A DNA stretch of 10,952 nucleotides from JAOTYV01 sp041557595 (lineage in GTDB: Bacteria; Pseudomonadota; Alphaproteobacteria; UBA8366), in contig JBFFGE010000159.1 of assembly GCA_041557595.1 (NCBI GenBank), positions 1 through 10,952 on the forward strand, read 5' to 3'. Made by a program: the position numbers and the translations under genes. Positions 5,332 through 10,952 of the stretch are shown here, piece after piece. The first letter of the stretch is position 1. The number at the start of each line of letters is the position of its first letter. The notes below the pieces were generated by a model, which saw only the letters and a list, made by a program, of their open reading frames with translations, did not search any database and was not told where the DNA came from.

Positions 5332-6357
5332 ATGAAGTTTGGAACGTTCTTGCTGCTGCAGTCGCCAACCGCGAAAAGCTCCGAGGAGATCTTCGCGCGC
5401 GGAACCGAGATTGCCCAGGTCGCCGATACGCTCGGCTTTGAGAGCATTTGGTGCGCCGAACACCATTTCTCGACATACGGGTATCTCTCCCGCCCGCTCA
5501 TGCTGGCGACGCACCTGGCGAGCAGGACCGAGAAAATTCGGGTCGGCTCCGCCGTGGTCGTGCTGCCATTGCATCATCCCCTGATCGTCGCGGAGGAAAT
5601 CGCGACAGCCGACTTGCTCAGCGGCGGCCGTCTCGATGTGGGGCTCGGACGCGGCTATCAGCCCTACGAGTTTCGACGCCTCGGCCTTTCGCTCGACGAA
5701 AGTCGCGAGCGTTTCGAGGAAGGAGTCGATATTCTGCTTCGGGCGTTTGCCGGCGAGCCCTTCAGCTACGAGGGCAAGCACTTCCAGTTCGAAGAGACCA
5801 GCGTGTTTCCGGTGCCGGTACAGAAGCCGCATCCGCCGATCTGGGTCGTTGGCCAGAGCCAGGAGTCGATCATCGCCACGGCGCGACGCGGGTTTAACCT
5901 GGTCTCGGGCGGCTTCGGCGTCCCGCTCGAGCGCCTGCGCGATTTCCGTAAGGTTTTCGACGAAACCGTTACCGACCCGGACGCGAAATCGAAAATCTCG
6001 GTCAGTACCCAGCGTCCGGTCTACGTAACGCGCGACGAGTCGGAAATCCCCGCCATTGTCGAGGAAGCGCGCTGGAACATGCGGGTGACCCTGAGCCTGC
6101 GCCAAGGGCGGGAGCGGGTCGAGAAAGGCCATGCGGTGGCGGTGCCGTTCGAGAACGAACCCAGCATGCAGGAGCTGCTCGATCGCTATTTCGTCTTCGG
6201 CACGCAGGAGCGCTGCATTGCCAAGCTCGAGGAACTGCGCGAGGCCATGCAGCTGGATCACTTCAATGCCAGTTTCTGGTTCGGCGACCTCAGCCAGGAG
6301 AAAGTCCTGGGGTCAATGAAGCTGTTTGCGGAGGAAGTCATGCCGGCCTTCCAATAA
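5332..6357 (+). CDS. Luciferase-like (LLM class) flavin-dependent monooxygenase/oxidoreductase
   Basis: A 341-residue TIM-barrel protein of the bacterial luciferase superfamily, which uses FMNH2 or F420 with oxygen or a hydride acceptor in the cytoplasm. Landmarks are MKFGTFLL (1-8), GFESIWCAEHHF (35-46), the IRVGSAVVVLPLHHP strand (69-83), the AEEIATADLLSGGRLDVGLG block (88-107), ERFEEGVDILLRAF (126-139), FSYEGKHF (144-151) and PVQKPHPPIWV (162-172). The EHHF motif and overall length fit the LuxA-like FMN-dependent group, such as alkanal-type and aromatic-degradation monooxygenases, rather than F420 enzymes, but the cofactor is inference. The start is set by GGGAG 6 bases upstream; the frame upstream to 5218 lies in the control region. 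A partner flavin reductase is not in the window. A second paralogue lies at 9408-10439. Confidence 0.9.
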   Translation: MKFGTFLLLQSPTAKSSEEIFARGTEIAQVADTLGFESIWCAEHHFSTYGYLSRPLMLATHLASRTEKIRVGSAVVVLPLHHPLIVAEEIATADLLSGGRLDVGLGRGYQPYEFRRLGLSLDESRERFEEGVDILLRAFAGEPFSYEGKHFQFEETSVFPVPVQKPHPPIWVVGQSQESIIATARRGFNLVSGGFGVPLERLRDFRKVFDETVTDPDAKSKISVSTQRPVYVTRDESEIPAIVEEARWNMRVTLSLRQGRERVEKGHAVAVPFENEPSMQELLDRYFVFGTQERCIAKLEELREAMQLDHFNASFWFGDLSQEKVLGSMKLFAEEVMPAFQ

Positions 6358-6420
6358 CCGGACCGGTTGGCGCCCGAAGGCCGAGCGTTTTCGACGCCCA
6401 ACTTAGAAAAGCGACGGGAC

Positions 6421-6472
6421 GCGTGCCGATGTTTTTATGCAAAGCACGCCATCGCGAACCGTTTCCGTTCGC
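6421..6472. terminator. Two small hairpins in the convergent spacer after the flavin monooxygenase
   Basis: GCGTGC (6421-6426) pairs with GCACGC (6444-6449) around a T-rich loop, and GCGAAC (6454-6459) pairs with GTTCGC (6467-6472) around CGTTTCC. They lie between the rightward monooxygenase and the leftward SDR, 12 bases from the SDR stop. The second stem fits a leftward terminator, though neither is followed by a strong U-tract. Confidence 0.4.
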
Positions 6473-6484
6473 TCGGGATTTGCG

Positions 6485-7237
6485 CTAGTGAAAGACCCGT
6501 CCGGCATCGATCACGATGGTCTGGCCCGTCATCGTATCCGTGCGGCACATCGTCACCACCATGTCGGCGCAATCGTCCTTATCCGCCGCTTTCTTCAGCA
6601 ATGCCCGCGATGCGGCACGCTCGACATGCTCCGCCCGCAAGTTGGCCGTCGCGCGCGTGCCTTCCAGCAAGCCGGGAGCGACGCAGTTCACCAGGGTCTC
6701 CGGCGCCATCCCGACGGCCATGCAGCGCGTCAGATGGATCAACCCGGCCTTCGACACCGCATAGGCGATCGAGGACCCGGTCGGCGTCAGGCCGGCAACC
6801 GAGGAAATGTTGACGACGCGGCCCTGGCCTTGCGCCTTCATGATCGGCGCCACCGCCTTAATCAGCCGCATGGGACCGGTCAGGTTGACGGCGATGATCT
6901 TGTCCCACTCAGCCTGAGTCAGCCCGTCGAGGTCGTCGAACGGAATCGATATGTTGTACGCGGCATCGTTGACCAGGATATCGAGGCGGCCGAACCGCTC
7001 CGCGACCGCCCCCACCAGATCCTCGACCGCCGAAGCATCGGTGATGTCGCAGGCGAAGGCGGCGGCATTGATCTGATAGCGGGATGTGAGGTCGCCGGCG
7101 ACTTTCTCCGCCTGATCGCGGCTGCGCGCATACATCACCGCGATATGCACGCCTTCCCGTGCGAGCGCATCACAGATGCGCTGTCCGAGGCCGCCATTGC
7201 CGCCCGTCACCAAGGCAACCGTGCCGCTGAGGTCCAT
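6485..7237 (-). CDS. Short-chain dehydrogenase/reductase (classical SDR)
   Basis: A 250-residue classical SDR, an NAD(P)-dependent oxidoreductase acting on alcohols, ketones or acyl thioesters. The Rossmann nucleotide motif TGGNGGLG is at 11-18, an acidic CDITD at 63-67 contacts the adenine, and NDAA replaces the usual NNAG at 90-93. The catalytic tetrad reads N118, S146, Y159 and K163 (YAVSK), and the PG motif is at 188-189. The C-terminal GQTIVIDAG (238-246) is the standard last strand of FabG-like members. With no Asp at the end of strand 2 (VMYARSR, including R38 and R40), NADP is favoured, which is inference. The start at 7237 is set by AGGAG 8 bases upstream; the 47-codon upstream extension has no SDR features. 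It lies 212 bases behind the methyltransferase on the same strand, probably as a separate unit. Confidence 0.92.
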   Translation of the reverse strand: MDLSGTVALVTGGNGGLGQRICDALAREGVHIAVMYARSRDQAEKVAGDLTSRYQINAAAFACDITDASAVEDLVGAVAERFGRLDILVNDAAYNISIPFDDLDGLTQAEWDKIIAVNLTGPMRLIKAVAPIMKAQGQGRVVNISSVAGLTPTGSSIAYAVSKAGLIHLTRCMAVGMAPETLVNCVAPGLLEGTRATANLRAEHVERAASRALLKKAADKDDCADMVVTMCRTDTMTGQTIVIDAGRVFH

Positions 7238-7432
7238 GGATGTTCTCCTGTATCTGGGGGGCGTCGTGTCGTAGCGTACCCCGTGTCGGCACGGAGTGTG
7301 CTCCCGAACGGGCGGTCCAAACAAGGGGTGCCGATAGTTAGTGCGAACCTGCCGACGCGTTGGACTCGAAGCGGCCATCGGCTTCCAAGGCCCATTCGCC
7401 GGATTGATCCGCAGTATCGACTAATTACAAAC

Positions 7433-7450
7433 ATCCCCGAACGCCGGGAT
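7433..7450 (-). terminator. Weak hairpin at the methyltransferase stop
   Basis: ATCCC (7433-7437) and GGGAT (7446-7450) form a short stem overlapping the TGA of the methyltransferase gene. Read leftward it is followed by GTTTGTAATTAG, a moderately U-rich tail. It may give partial termination before the SDR gene 212 bases on. I could not pick a convincing promoter in the spacer 7238-7449. Confidence 0.3.
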
Positions 7451-8319
7451 CAGGCTGGAAGGAGGCGTTCGATGGGAGTCTCGGCGAGTTCGCCGGCCGG
7501 GCGTGACAAGAAAAACTCGGCCAAAAGATTGCCTTCGGTCTCTTTGCCCGTTGGATCGATTCCGCGCTCGCTCAACTGGTCAAGCACCTGTTCCTGTTCG
7601 TCGGCCGACGTGAATTGACGTTGAACGAAAGTCCGGTCTTCGAGCTTCTGGGTCACATAGCCCCAGTCGCCAAGGGTTTCCTCGATAGCGTCGAACGGGA
7701 AAAGCCGCAGCACGAAATTGCCTATCCATGGCGCCCGTCCTGGGGTGACGGCCGGCAACAGCCGATCGAAGCTCTTCTCGGTCACGTAGCCGACGCATCC
7801 GGTTGACGTCACCAGATCGACCGACGCCAGGTCCTCTTCCGCCGATGCGGGCAGCGGGTCCGTCTCGAGATTGACGGCAAGGCCCTCGTCCAGCAGACCC
7901 GCTTGCTCGGCGAATGTAATGGCGGATTCGGCCAGGTCGAGACCCATCACCTCGATGTCCGCAGGGTCGTCGAGATTGTCGAAAAAGTGCCGGTCGCGCG
8001 CAACCACCTCTTCCGACGTGGCCTCTAGGAGCGCGCTGTTTCCCCAATGCTCATAGAGCTCCGACATCGACAAATCATGTTTTAACAGCGCCGCGTTGAC
8101 GCCATACGAGCAGCCTATATCGAGCACGTGGACGGTGTCGTTCGCCCGGTGCCGAAGGTGGGAGATCAGCTTTTGGAAGATTGGTTTGGCAAGGCCGGGA
8201 ATTGCATAGTCGAGCTTTCTCAATTCGCGGAAGTAAGCCCTCGGGTCGGCCTGATCGTAAATATGATCCATGTTGGCTTTGGCTTCGTTGATCTCGTCGA
8301 AGGCGGCATCGGCCGACAT
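7450..8319 (-). CDS. Class I SAM-dependent methyltransferase
   Basis: A 289-residue protein with the seven-strand methyltransferase core. Motif I is VLDIGCSYGVNAALL (65-79), which forms the glycine-rich SAM loop. EVMGLDLAESAI (123-134) supplies the acidic residue after strand 2 (D128), and ASVDLVTSTGCVGYVTE (165-181) is the strand-4/motif IV region. The N-terminal PRAYFRELRKLDYAIP (26-41) and the later FVLRLFPFDAIEETL (202-216) are conserved in a family of uncharacterised bacterial methyltransferases that I recognise by pattern but cannot tie to a substrate. There is no signal peptide or membrane span. The start at 8319 has GGGAG 7 bases upstream. It is transcribed divergently from the RidA-family gene across a 512-base spacer. 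Confidence 0.88.
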   Translation of the reverse strand: MSADAAFDEINEAKANMDHIYDQADPRAYFRELRKLDYAIPGLAKPIFQKLISHLRHRANDTVHVLDIGCSYGVNAALLKHDLSMSELYEHWGNSALLEATSEEVVARDRHFFDNLDDPADIEVMGLDLAESAITFAEQAGLLDEGLAVNLETDPLPASAEEDLASVDLVTSTGCVGYVTEKSFDRLLPAVTPGRAPWIGNFVLRLFPFDAIEETLGDWGYVTQKLEDRTFVQRQFTSADEQEQVLDQLSERGIDPTGKETEGNLLAEFFLSRPAGELAETPIERLLPA

Positions 8320-8831
8320 TAATTATCTCCCTGATTCCCCATTGGCCGCACCAATTCACGGCCGGCCGAGGCAATAAAACCGATCCATCCATTGGCGCAA
8401 GACGCAAGACGCAAGACACCGAGCCCGCCCATCGCAGGCGTGGCGCCGGTCAAATAATTCGTTCTGTACGCTGTTTGGAGAATCCTAGCACGGCTGTGCA
8501 CAAATCAGAACCGCGGCATCCCATTGAGAGCAGTGCACCGCGGCGCAAAGGTCGCCAATGGCTTGGAACGCGCGCTCATCAAGCCGCAGTCTTTGCCCGC
8601 TTGCCCCTAAGTTCCGACTTTGCAGGATGCCAAAAGAATGTGCCCTGTCGCGGACGCCGCCTCGTCATTCGACCTCAATTCGGCGGAGGCCTTGGATAAT
8701 GGAATGGGGCCGTGCATCGTATTGTGTGAATTCTCGCGATCGCCTGTTCGCGGCGCCGGTCGTTCGCAATGGCGACAACGCGACCTCCGAGCATGGAAAT
8801 AATCATCGGTTTAACCAAAGGAAAAACCATC
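8320..8831. other. Long divergent spacer between methyltransferase and RidA-family gene
   Basis: This 512-base stretch separates two divergent genes and must hold both promoters. Open frames in it have low-complexity, arginine-rich or random-looking translations and no family resemblance, so I call no gene. Visible structure is limited to a 7-bp tandem repeat at 8396-8417 and a GGATAAT box at 8694-8700 that could serve as a rightward -10, although no good -35 stands at the right distance. Confidence 0.5.
8396..8417. repeat. Three tandem copies of a 7-bp unit (GCAAGAC)
   Basis: GCAAGAC occurs three times in a row (8397-8403, 8404-8410, 8411-8417), with the preceding C extending the period. 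It lies 78 bases upstream of the methyltransferase start in the divergent spacer. It could be an array of regulator sites or a slippage-prone tract. Confidence 0.6.
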
Positions 8832-9338
8832 ATGAATGTAATCGAAACCAAACTGACAGAGTTGGGCCTGGAAGTTCCGCCCACGCATCCATACCCGAGC
8901 CCCAATCGCACGTCCGCGGTGCAGGTGGGTAATCTGCTGTTCCTCTCCGGTCACGGTACCGGCCGGCAGGCGATGCCGCTGAACATAAAGCAATACGGCA
9001 AGGTCGGCGCCGATGTCACCGAACAGGAAGCCTATGTCTGCGCGAAATCTGCGGCATTGTGCATGCTGGCGTCGATCAAGGAAACCGTGGGCGATCTCGA
9101 TCGCGTCAGGCGCGTGATTCGTCTTTACGGCATGGTGAATTGTGCGCCGGATTTCGACCGCCACATGGTGGTGATCGACGGCGCATCGGATTTGTTCTTC
9201 GAATTGTGGGGTCCTGAGTATGGGCAGCACGCGCGGGCGGCAGTCGGCATTGCGGGGTTGCCGCGCGGTGCGGTGCTGGAAATCATGGGCGAGTTCGAGT
9301 TACATCCCGCGCGCAAACGCAAATCGAAAAACCAGTGA
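8832..9338 (+). CDS. RidA/YjgF-family protein (YoaB-like subgroup)
   Basis: A 168-residue member of the RidA/YjgF/YER057c/UK114 family, of the longer subgroup with an N-terminal helix (IETKLTELGLEVPP, 4-17). Family features are AVQVGNLLFLSGHGTG (29-44), GKVGADVTEQEAYVCAKSAA (56-75), IKETVGDLDRVRRVIRLYGM (82-101), NGAS-like IDGASDLFFELWG (115-127) and HARAAVGIAGLPRGAVLEI (133-151). R135 corresponds to the conserved Arg105 of RidA that binds the carboxylate of imine/enamine intermediates, and E154 to its Glu120, so deaminase-type chemistry is possible. RidA hydrolyses 2-aminoacrylate, and family members in catabolic clusters often deal with reactive enamines or aminoacrylates. The start has AAAGGA about 9 bases upstream. 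The C-terminus is a short basic tail. It is the only rightward gene between two leftward ones. Confidence 0.9.
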   Translation: MNVIETKLTELGLEVPPTHPYPSPNRTSAVQVGNLLFLSGHGTGRQAMPLNIKQYGKVGADVTEQEAYVCAKSAALCMLASIKETVGDLDRVRRVIRLYGMVNCAPDFDRHMVVIDGASDLFFELWGPEYGQHARAAVGIAGLPRGAVLEIMGEFELHPARKRKSKNQ

Positions 9339-9339
9339 A

Positions 9340-9378
9340 CCGAATCGGTAGAACGGTCGCGGTGTCCGGACGATTCGG
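9340..9378. terminator. Inverted repeat between convergent RidA and flavin monooxygenase genes
   Basis: CCGAATCG (9340-9347) and CGATTCGG (9371-9378) are perfect 8-base complements with a 23-base loop, starting one base after the RidA stop. The loop is long and no U-tract follows, so a terminator role is plausible only from its position. Confidence 0.3.
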
Positions 9379-9407
9379 CGGCAATTCCGTTTGAGAGCCG
9401 GCGACGC

Positions 9408-10439
9408 TCAGCGAAATGCCGGCATGACATCGTGGCAAATGCGATCGAGGCTGGACTTGACCTCGGACTCGCCGAGCATGCCGCCCGCGTTCATCTCCAT
9501 CAGGACGCCGTCGATGCCGAGCACTTCTTGCCATTCATGGACACGGTCGATGACCTCCGCGGCGGATCCGAAGGCGACCCGGGATCGGCGGATCTCGTCG
9601 TAATCCAGCGCGGCCAGCTTCTCGGCGACACCGGGGCGCCCGCCGGCGCCCTGGGATTTCAGCAGCCGCGCCTGGCGTTCGAAATAGTGCACGATATTGG
9701 CGCGCGGCGTCTCGTAGCCGTCGCGCTCGTCCGCACCGACAAAGAAGGGCACGCGAAGATAGACGCTGCCCTCGCCGGGATGGCCGCTCTCCTTCCAGAC
9801 GCTGCGGTAGCGCTGCAGGTTTTCCGCCAGGAAGGAAAGGCCGTCGCCGCGCAGGCCGACGAAAACCGGCAAGCCCTCGCGCGCGACCTTCTCGAAGGTG
9901 CCGGCGGAAGATGCCGCCATCCGCATTGGCGGGTGCGGTTTCTGCACCGGGGTCGGCACCAGCTGTGCTTCCGTCACGCTGTAATACTTGCCCTCGTAAG
10001 AGAACCTGTCGCCGGTCCAGGCGCGCCGCAGGATCGTCAGCGCCTCGTCGAAGCGCTCCTGGCTCTCGCCGTAGTCGATGCCGTAGGCGCGGTAGGCGGT
10101 CAGGAAGCCGCTGCGTCCGATGCCGAACTCGATTCGGCCGCCGGAAACCTGATCCAGGGTGGCGATCTCCTCGGCCACGCGGAGCGGCGTGCCGGCGAGC
10201 GGCAGGACATAGACCGCGAGGCCGACGCGCATCCGCTTGGTCCGACCGGCGATCGCCGTCGCGGTGACCACCGGCGAGGACAGCACCGAGCGGTCCGGAT
10301 TGAAGTGAAACTCGGAGAGCCAGGCGCAGTCGAGGCCCCAGGCCTCGGCGGCATCGACCAGATCGAGGCCCTCGGCGAAGGCACGGGCCGAATCGCCACC
10401 CTCGCGGAAGCCGAACTCCATGAACATGCCGAAATGCAT
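9408..10439 (-). CDS. Luciferase-like (LLM class) flavin-dependent monooxygenase, second paralogue
   Basis: A 343-residue luciferase-superfamily protein. Landmarks are MHFGMFMEFG (1-10), GLDCAWLSEFHF (35-46), MRVGLAVYVLPLAGTPLRVA (70-89), EEIATLDQVSGGRIEFGIGR (90-109), SQERFDEALTILRRAW (126-141), FSYEGKYYSV (147-156) and TPVQKPHPPMRM (163-174). It aligns with the 5332-6357 protein over its full length but is clearly diverged: EHHF is replaced by EFHF and the HHP of the flavin strand by AGTP. The two probably act on different substrates and are not a recent duplication. The start at 10439 has AGAGG 4 bases upstream, and family N-terminal residues begin there. The gene converges with the RidA-family gene. 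FMN as cofactor and an absent reductase partner are inferred. Confidence 0.9.
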   Translation of the reverse strand: MHFGMFMEFGFREGGDSARAFAEGLDLVDAAEAWGLDCAWLSEFHFNPDRSVLSSPVVTATAIAGRTKRMRVGLAVYVLPLAGTPLRVAEEIATLDQVSGGRIEFGIGRSGFLTAYRAYGIDYGESQERFDEALTILRRAWTGDRFSYEGKYYSVTEAQLVPTPVQKPHPPMRMAASSAGTFEKVAREGLPVFVGLRGDGLSFLAENLQRYRSVWKESGHPGEGSVYLRVPFFVGADERDGYETPRANIVHYFERQARLLKSQGAGGRPGVAEKLAALDYDEIRRSRVAFGSAAEVIDRVHEWQEVLGIDGVLMEMNAGGMLGESEVKSSLDRICHDVMPAFR

Positions 10440-10528
10440 AACGCCTCTGTCTTCTTGTTAAAACACGCGCCAGGCAGGACTTCATAGTGACGCCGCCGGC
10501 GCGGCGCGGCAAGTCCACGCAAACTGGA

Positions 10529-10557
10529 ATATAACAACGACATTATTTGGCGGAAAA
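10529..10557 (-). promoter_or_regulatory. Candidate promoter for the second flavin monooxygenase
   Basis: On the minus strand TTTTCC (10552-10557) and TATATT (10529-10534, five of six matching TATAAT) are 17 bases apart, in a locally AT-rich patch within GC-rich surroundings. This lies about 90 bases before the monooxygenase start. The -35 box is poor. The rest of the spacer 10440-10649 shows no gene. Confidence 0.35.
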
Positions 10558-10649
10558 TTACCGGCAGCGAGCGCGCACCGGATCGATCGATGCAGCCCGT
10601 CGCATGAGATACCCCGCAATCAGGAGAAGTCCGTACGGCCCGTTTGGCC

Positions 10650-10928
10650 TTACATTCTTCCCGACCGGGCGCTCTCCTCCATCTCGGCCGCGGCGATCGC
10701 CCGGGAAAGCGCATTGTGCAGCGCCTTGGCCGATTCGAGCGTCAGCTCAACGGCGGCGCGCGCACCCGGACCGAGCGCCTGGTTCACGAAATCGATGGTG
10801 ACGGCCTCTTCCAGCAAGGCGTGGTGCGGGTGGTCGTAGGACACCACCGAGTGCGTAAGCGCGAACCATCCGTCATCGCCCTTGCCGGCGCCCTCGGCGC
10901 CGGCAATTTCTACGATCGAAGTACACAT
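10650..10928 (-). CDS. Small conserved protein, DUF6295-like
   Basis: A 92-residue protein beginning MCTSIVEIAGAEGAGKGDDG, then WF-x-(L/V)T, YDHPHHALLEEAVTIDFVNQ (31-50), and ending in a helix GPGARAAVELTLESAKALHN (53-72) with a charged tail. This pattern (MCTSIVExAG...GKGxDGWF...FDHPxHA...HxxxIDFVNxxxGPGARVAVELT) matches a small family of unknown function that I know as DUF6295, found next to oxygenase and cofactor genes in several bacteria. C2, H33, H35 and H36 could suggest metal or cofactor binding, but that is inference. The start is fixed by family conservation, since the ribosome binding site is weak. The gene is complete, with its stop 211 bases before the flavin monooxygenase on the same strand. 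The name is from memory. Confidence 0.65.
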   Translation of the reverse strand: MCTSIVEIAGAEGAGKGDDGWFALTHSVVSYDHPHHALLEEAVTIDFVNQALGPGARAAVELTLESAKALHNALSRAIAAAEMEESARSGRM

Positions 10929-10952
10929 CCGGACGGCTATCCTGCCAAATGC

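Noticed and set aside
5329..6261. Leftward 310-codon open frame
   Set aside because: It is antisense to the first flavin monooxygenase; there is no plausible start signal or domain.
6437..7618. Rightward 393-codon open frame, the longest in its area by plain length
   Set aside because: It runs across the SDR gene, a spacer and the end of the methyltransferase gene on the opposite strand; the composition is a mirror artefact and no family is recognisable.
8396..8417. Start of a CRISPR-like array
   Set aside because: The repeat unit is only 7 bases and has no spacers; no cas gene is present.
8475..8699. Rightward 74-codon ORF in the long spacer
   Set aside because: No homology pattern, overlapping frames equally open, and no ribosome binding site of note.
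9432..10487. Rightward 351-codon open frame
   Set aside because: It is antisense to the second flavin monooxygenase, whose motifs are complete.

Overview
The window looks like chromosomal DNA of a GC-rich proteobacterium, probably an alphaproteobacterium. The GC content is high by eye, GC-ending codons predominate, Shine-Dalgarno sites are strong, and the set of single-gene catabolic enzymes is typical of environmental Rhodospirillales or Hyphomicrobiales-like genomes. The taxon is inference; no rRNA or marker gene is present. No CRISPR array, tRNA or rRNA was seen.

The left edge (1-119) is one end of an IS30-family insertion sequence: a terminal inverted repeat and the first codons of its transposase, which reads out of the window. 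Next come two rightward genes: a cytoplasmic seven-bladed Asp-box (BNR/sortilin-like) beta-propeller (322-1380) and a YghU-type glutathione-dependent disulfide-bond oxidoreductase (1427-2296). They end at a convergent junction with two strong hairpins. On the other side a leftward Amidohydro_2 (ACMSD/gamma-resorcylate decarboxylase-like) metal hydrolase or decarboxylase ends (2424-3572). Behind its start lies what looks like the C-terminal remnant of an IS3-type transposase. Then come a small ORF resembling half a cupin (3919-4140) and a TauD/TfdA Fe(II)/2-oxoglutarate dioxygenase (4156-5013).

The middle (5014-5331) is a 318-base divergent control region with direct repeats, an inverted repeat and an extended -10 promoter, between the dioxygenase and a rightward luciferase-like flavin monooxygenase (5332-6357). 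An SDR oxidoreductase (6485-7237) and a SAM-dependent methyltransferase (7450-8319) follow on the minus strand. A 512-base spacer separates the methyltransferase from a divergent RidA/YjgF-family protein (8832-9338). The right end has a second luciferase-like monooxygenase (9408-10439) and a small DUF6295-type protein (10650-10928), both leftward.

Read together, this is an accessory catabolic patchwork. It holds three oxygenase-class enzymes (one TauD, two LLM), a decarboxylase/hydrolase, a dehydrogenase/reductase, a glutathione enzyme, a methyltransferase and an enamine/imine-clearing RidA protein. They sit mostly as single transcription units bounded by hairpins, with insertion-sequence material among them. 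The substrate cannot be read from the sequence. I saw no clear defence, toxin or secretion system.
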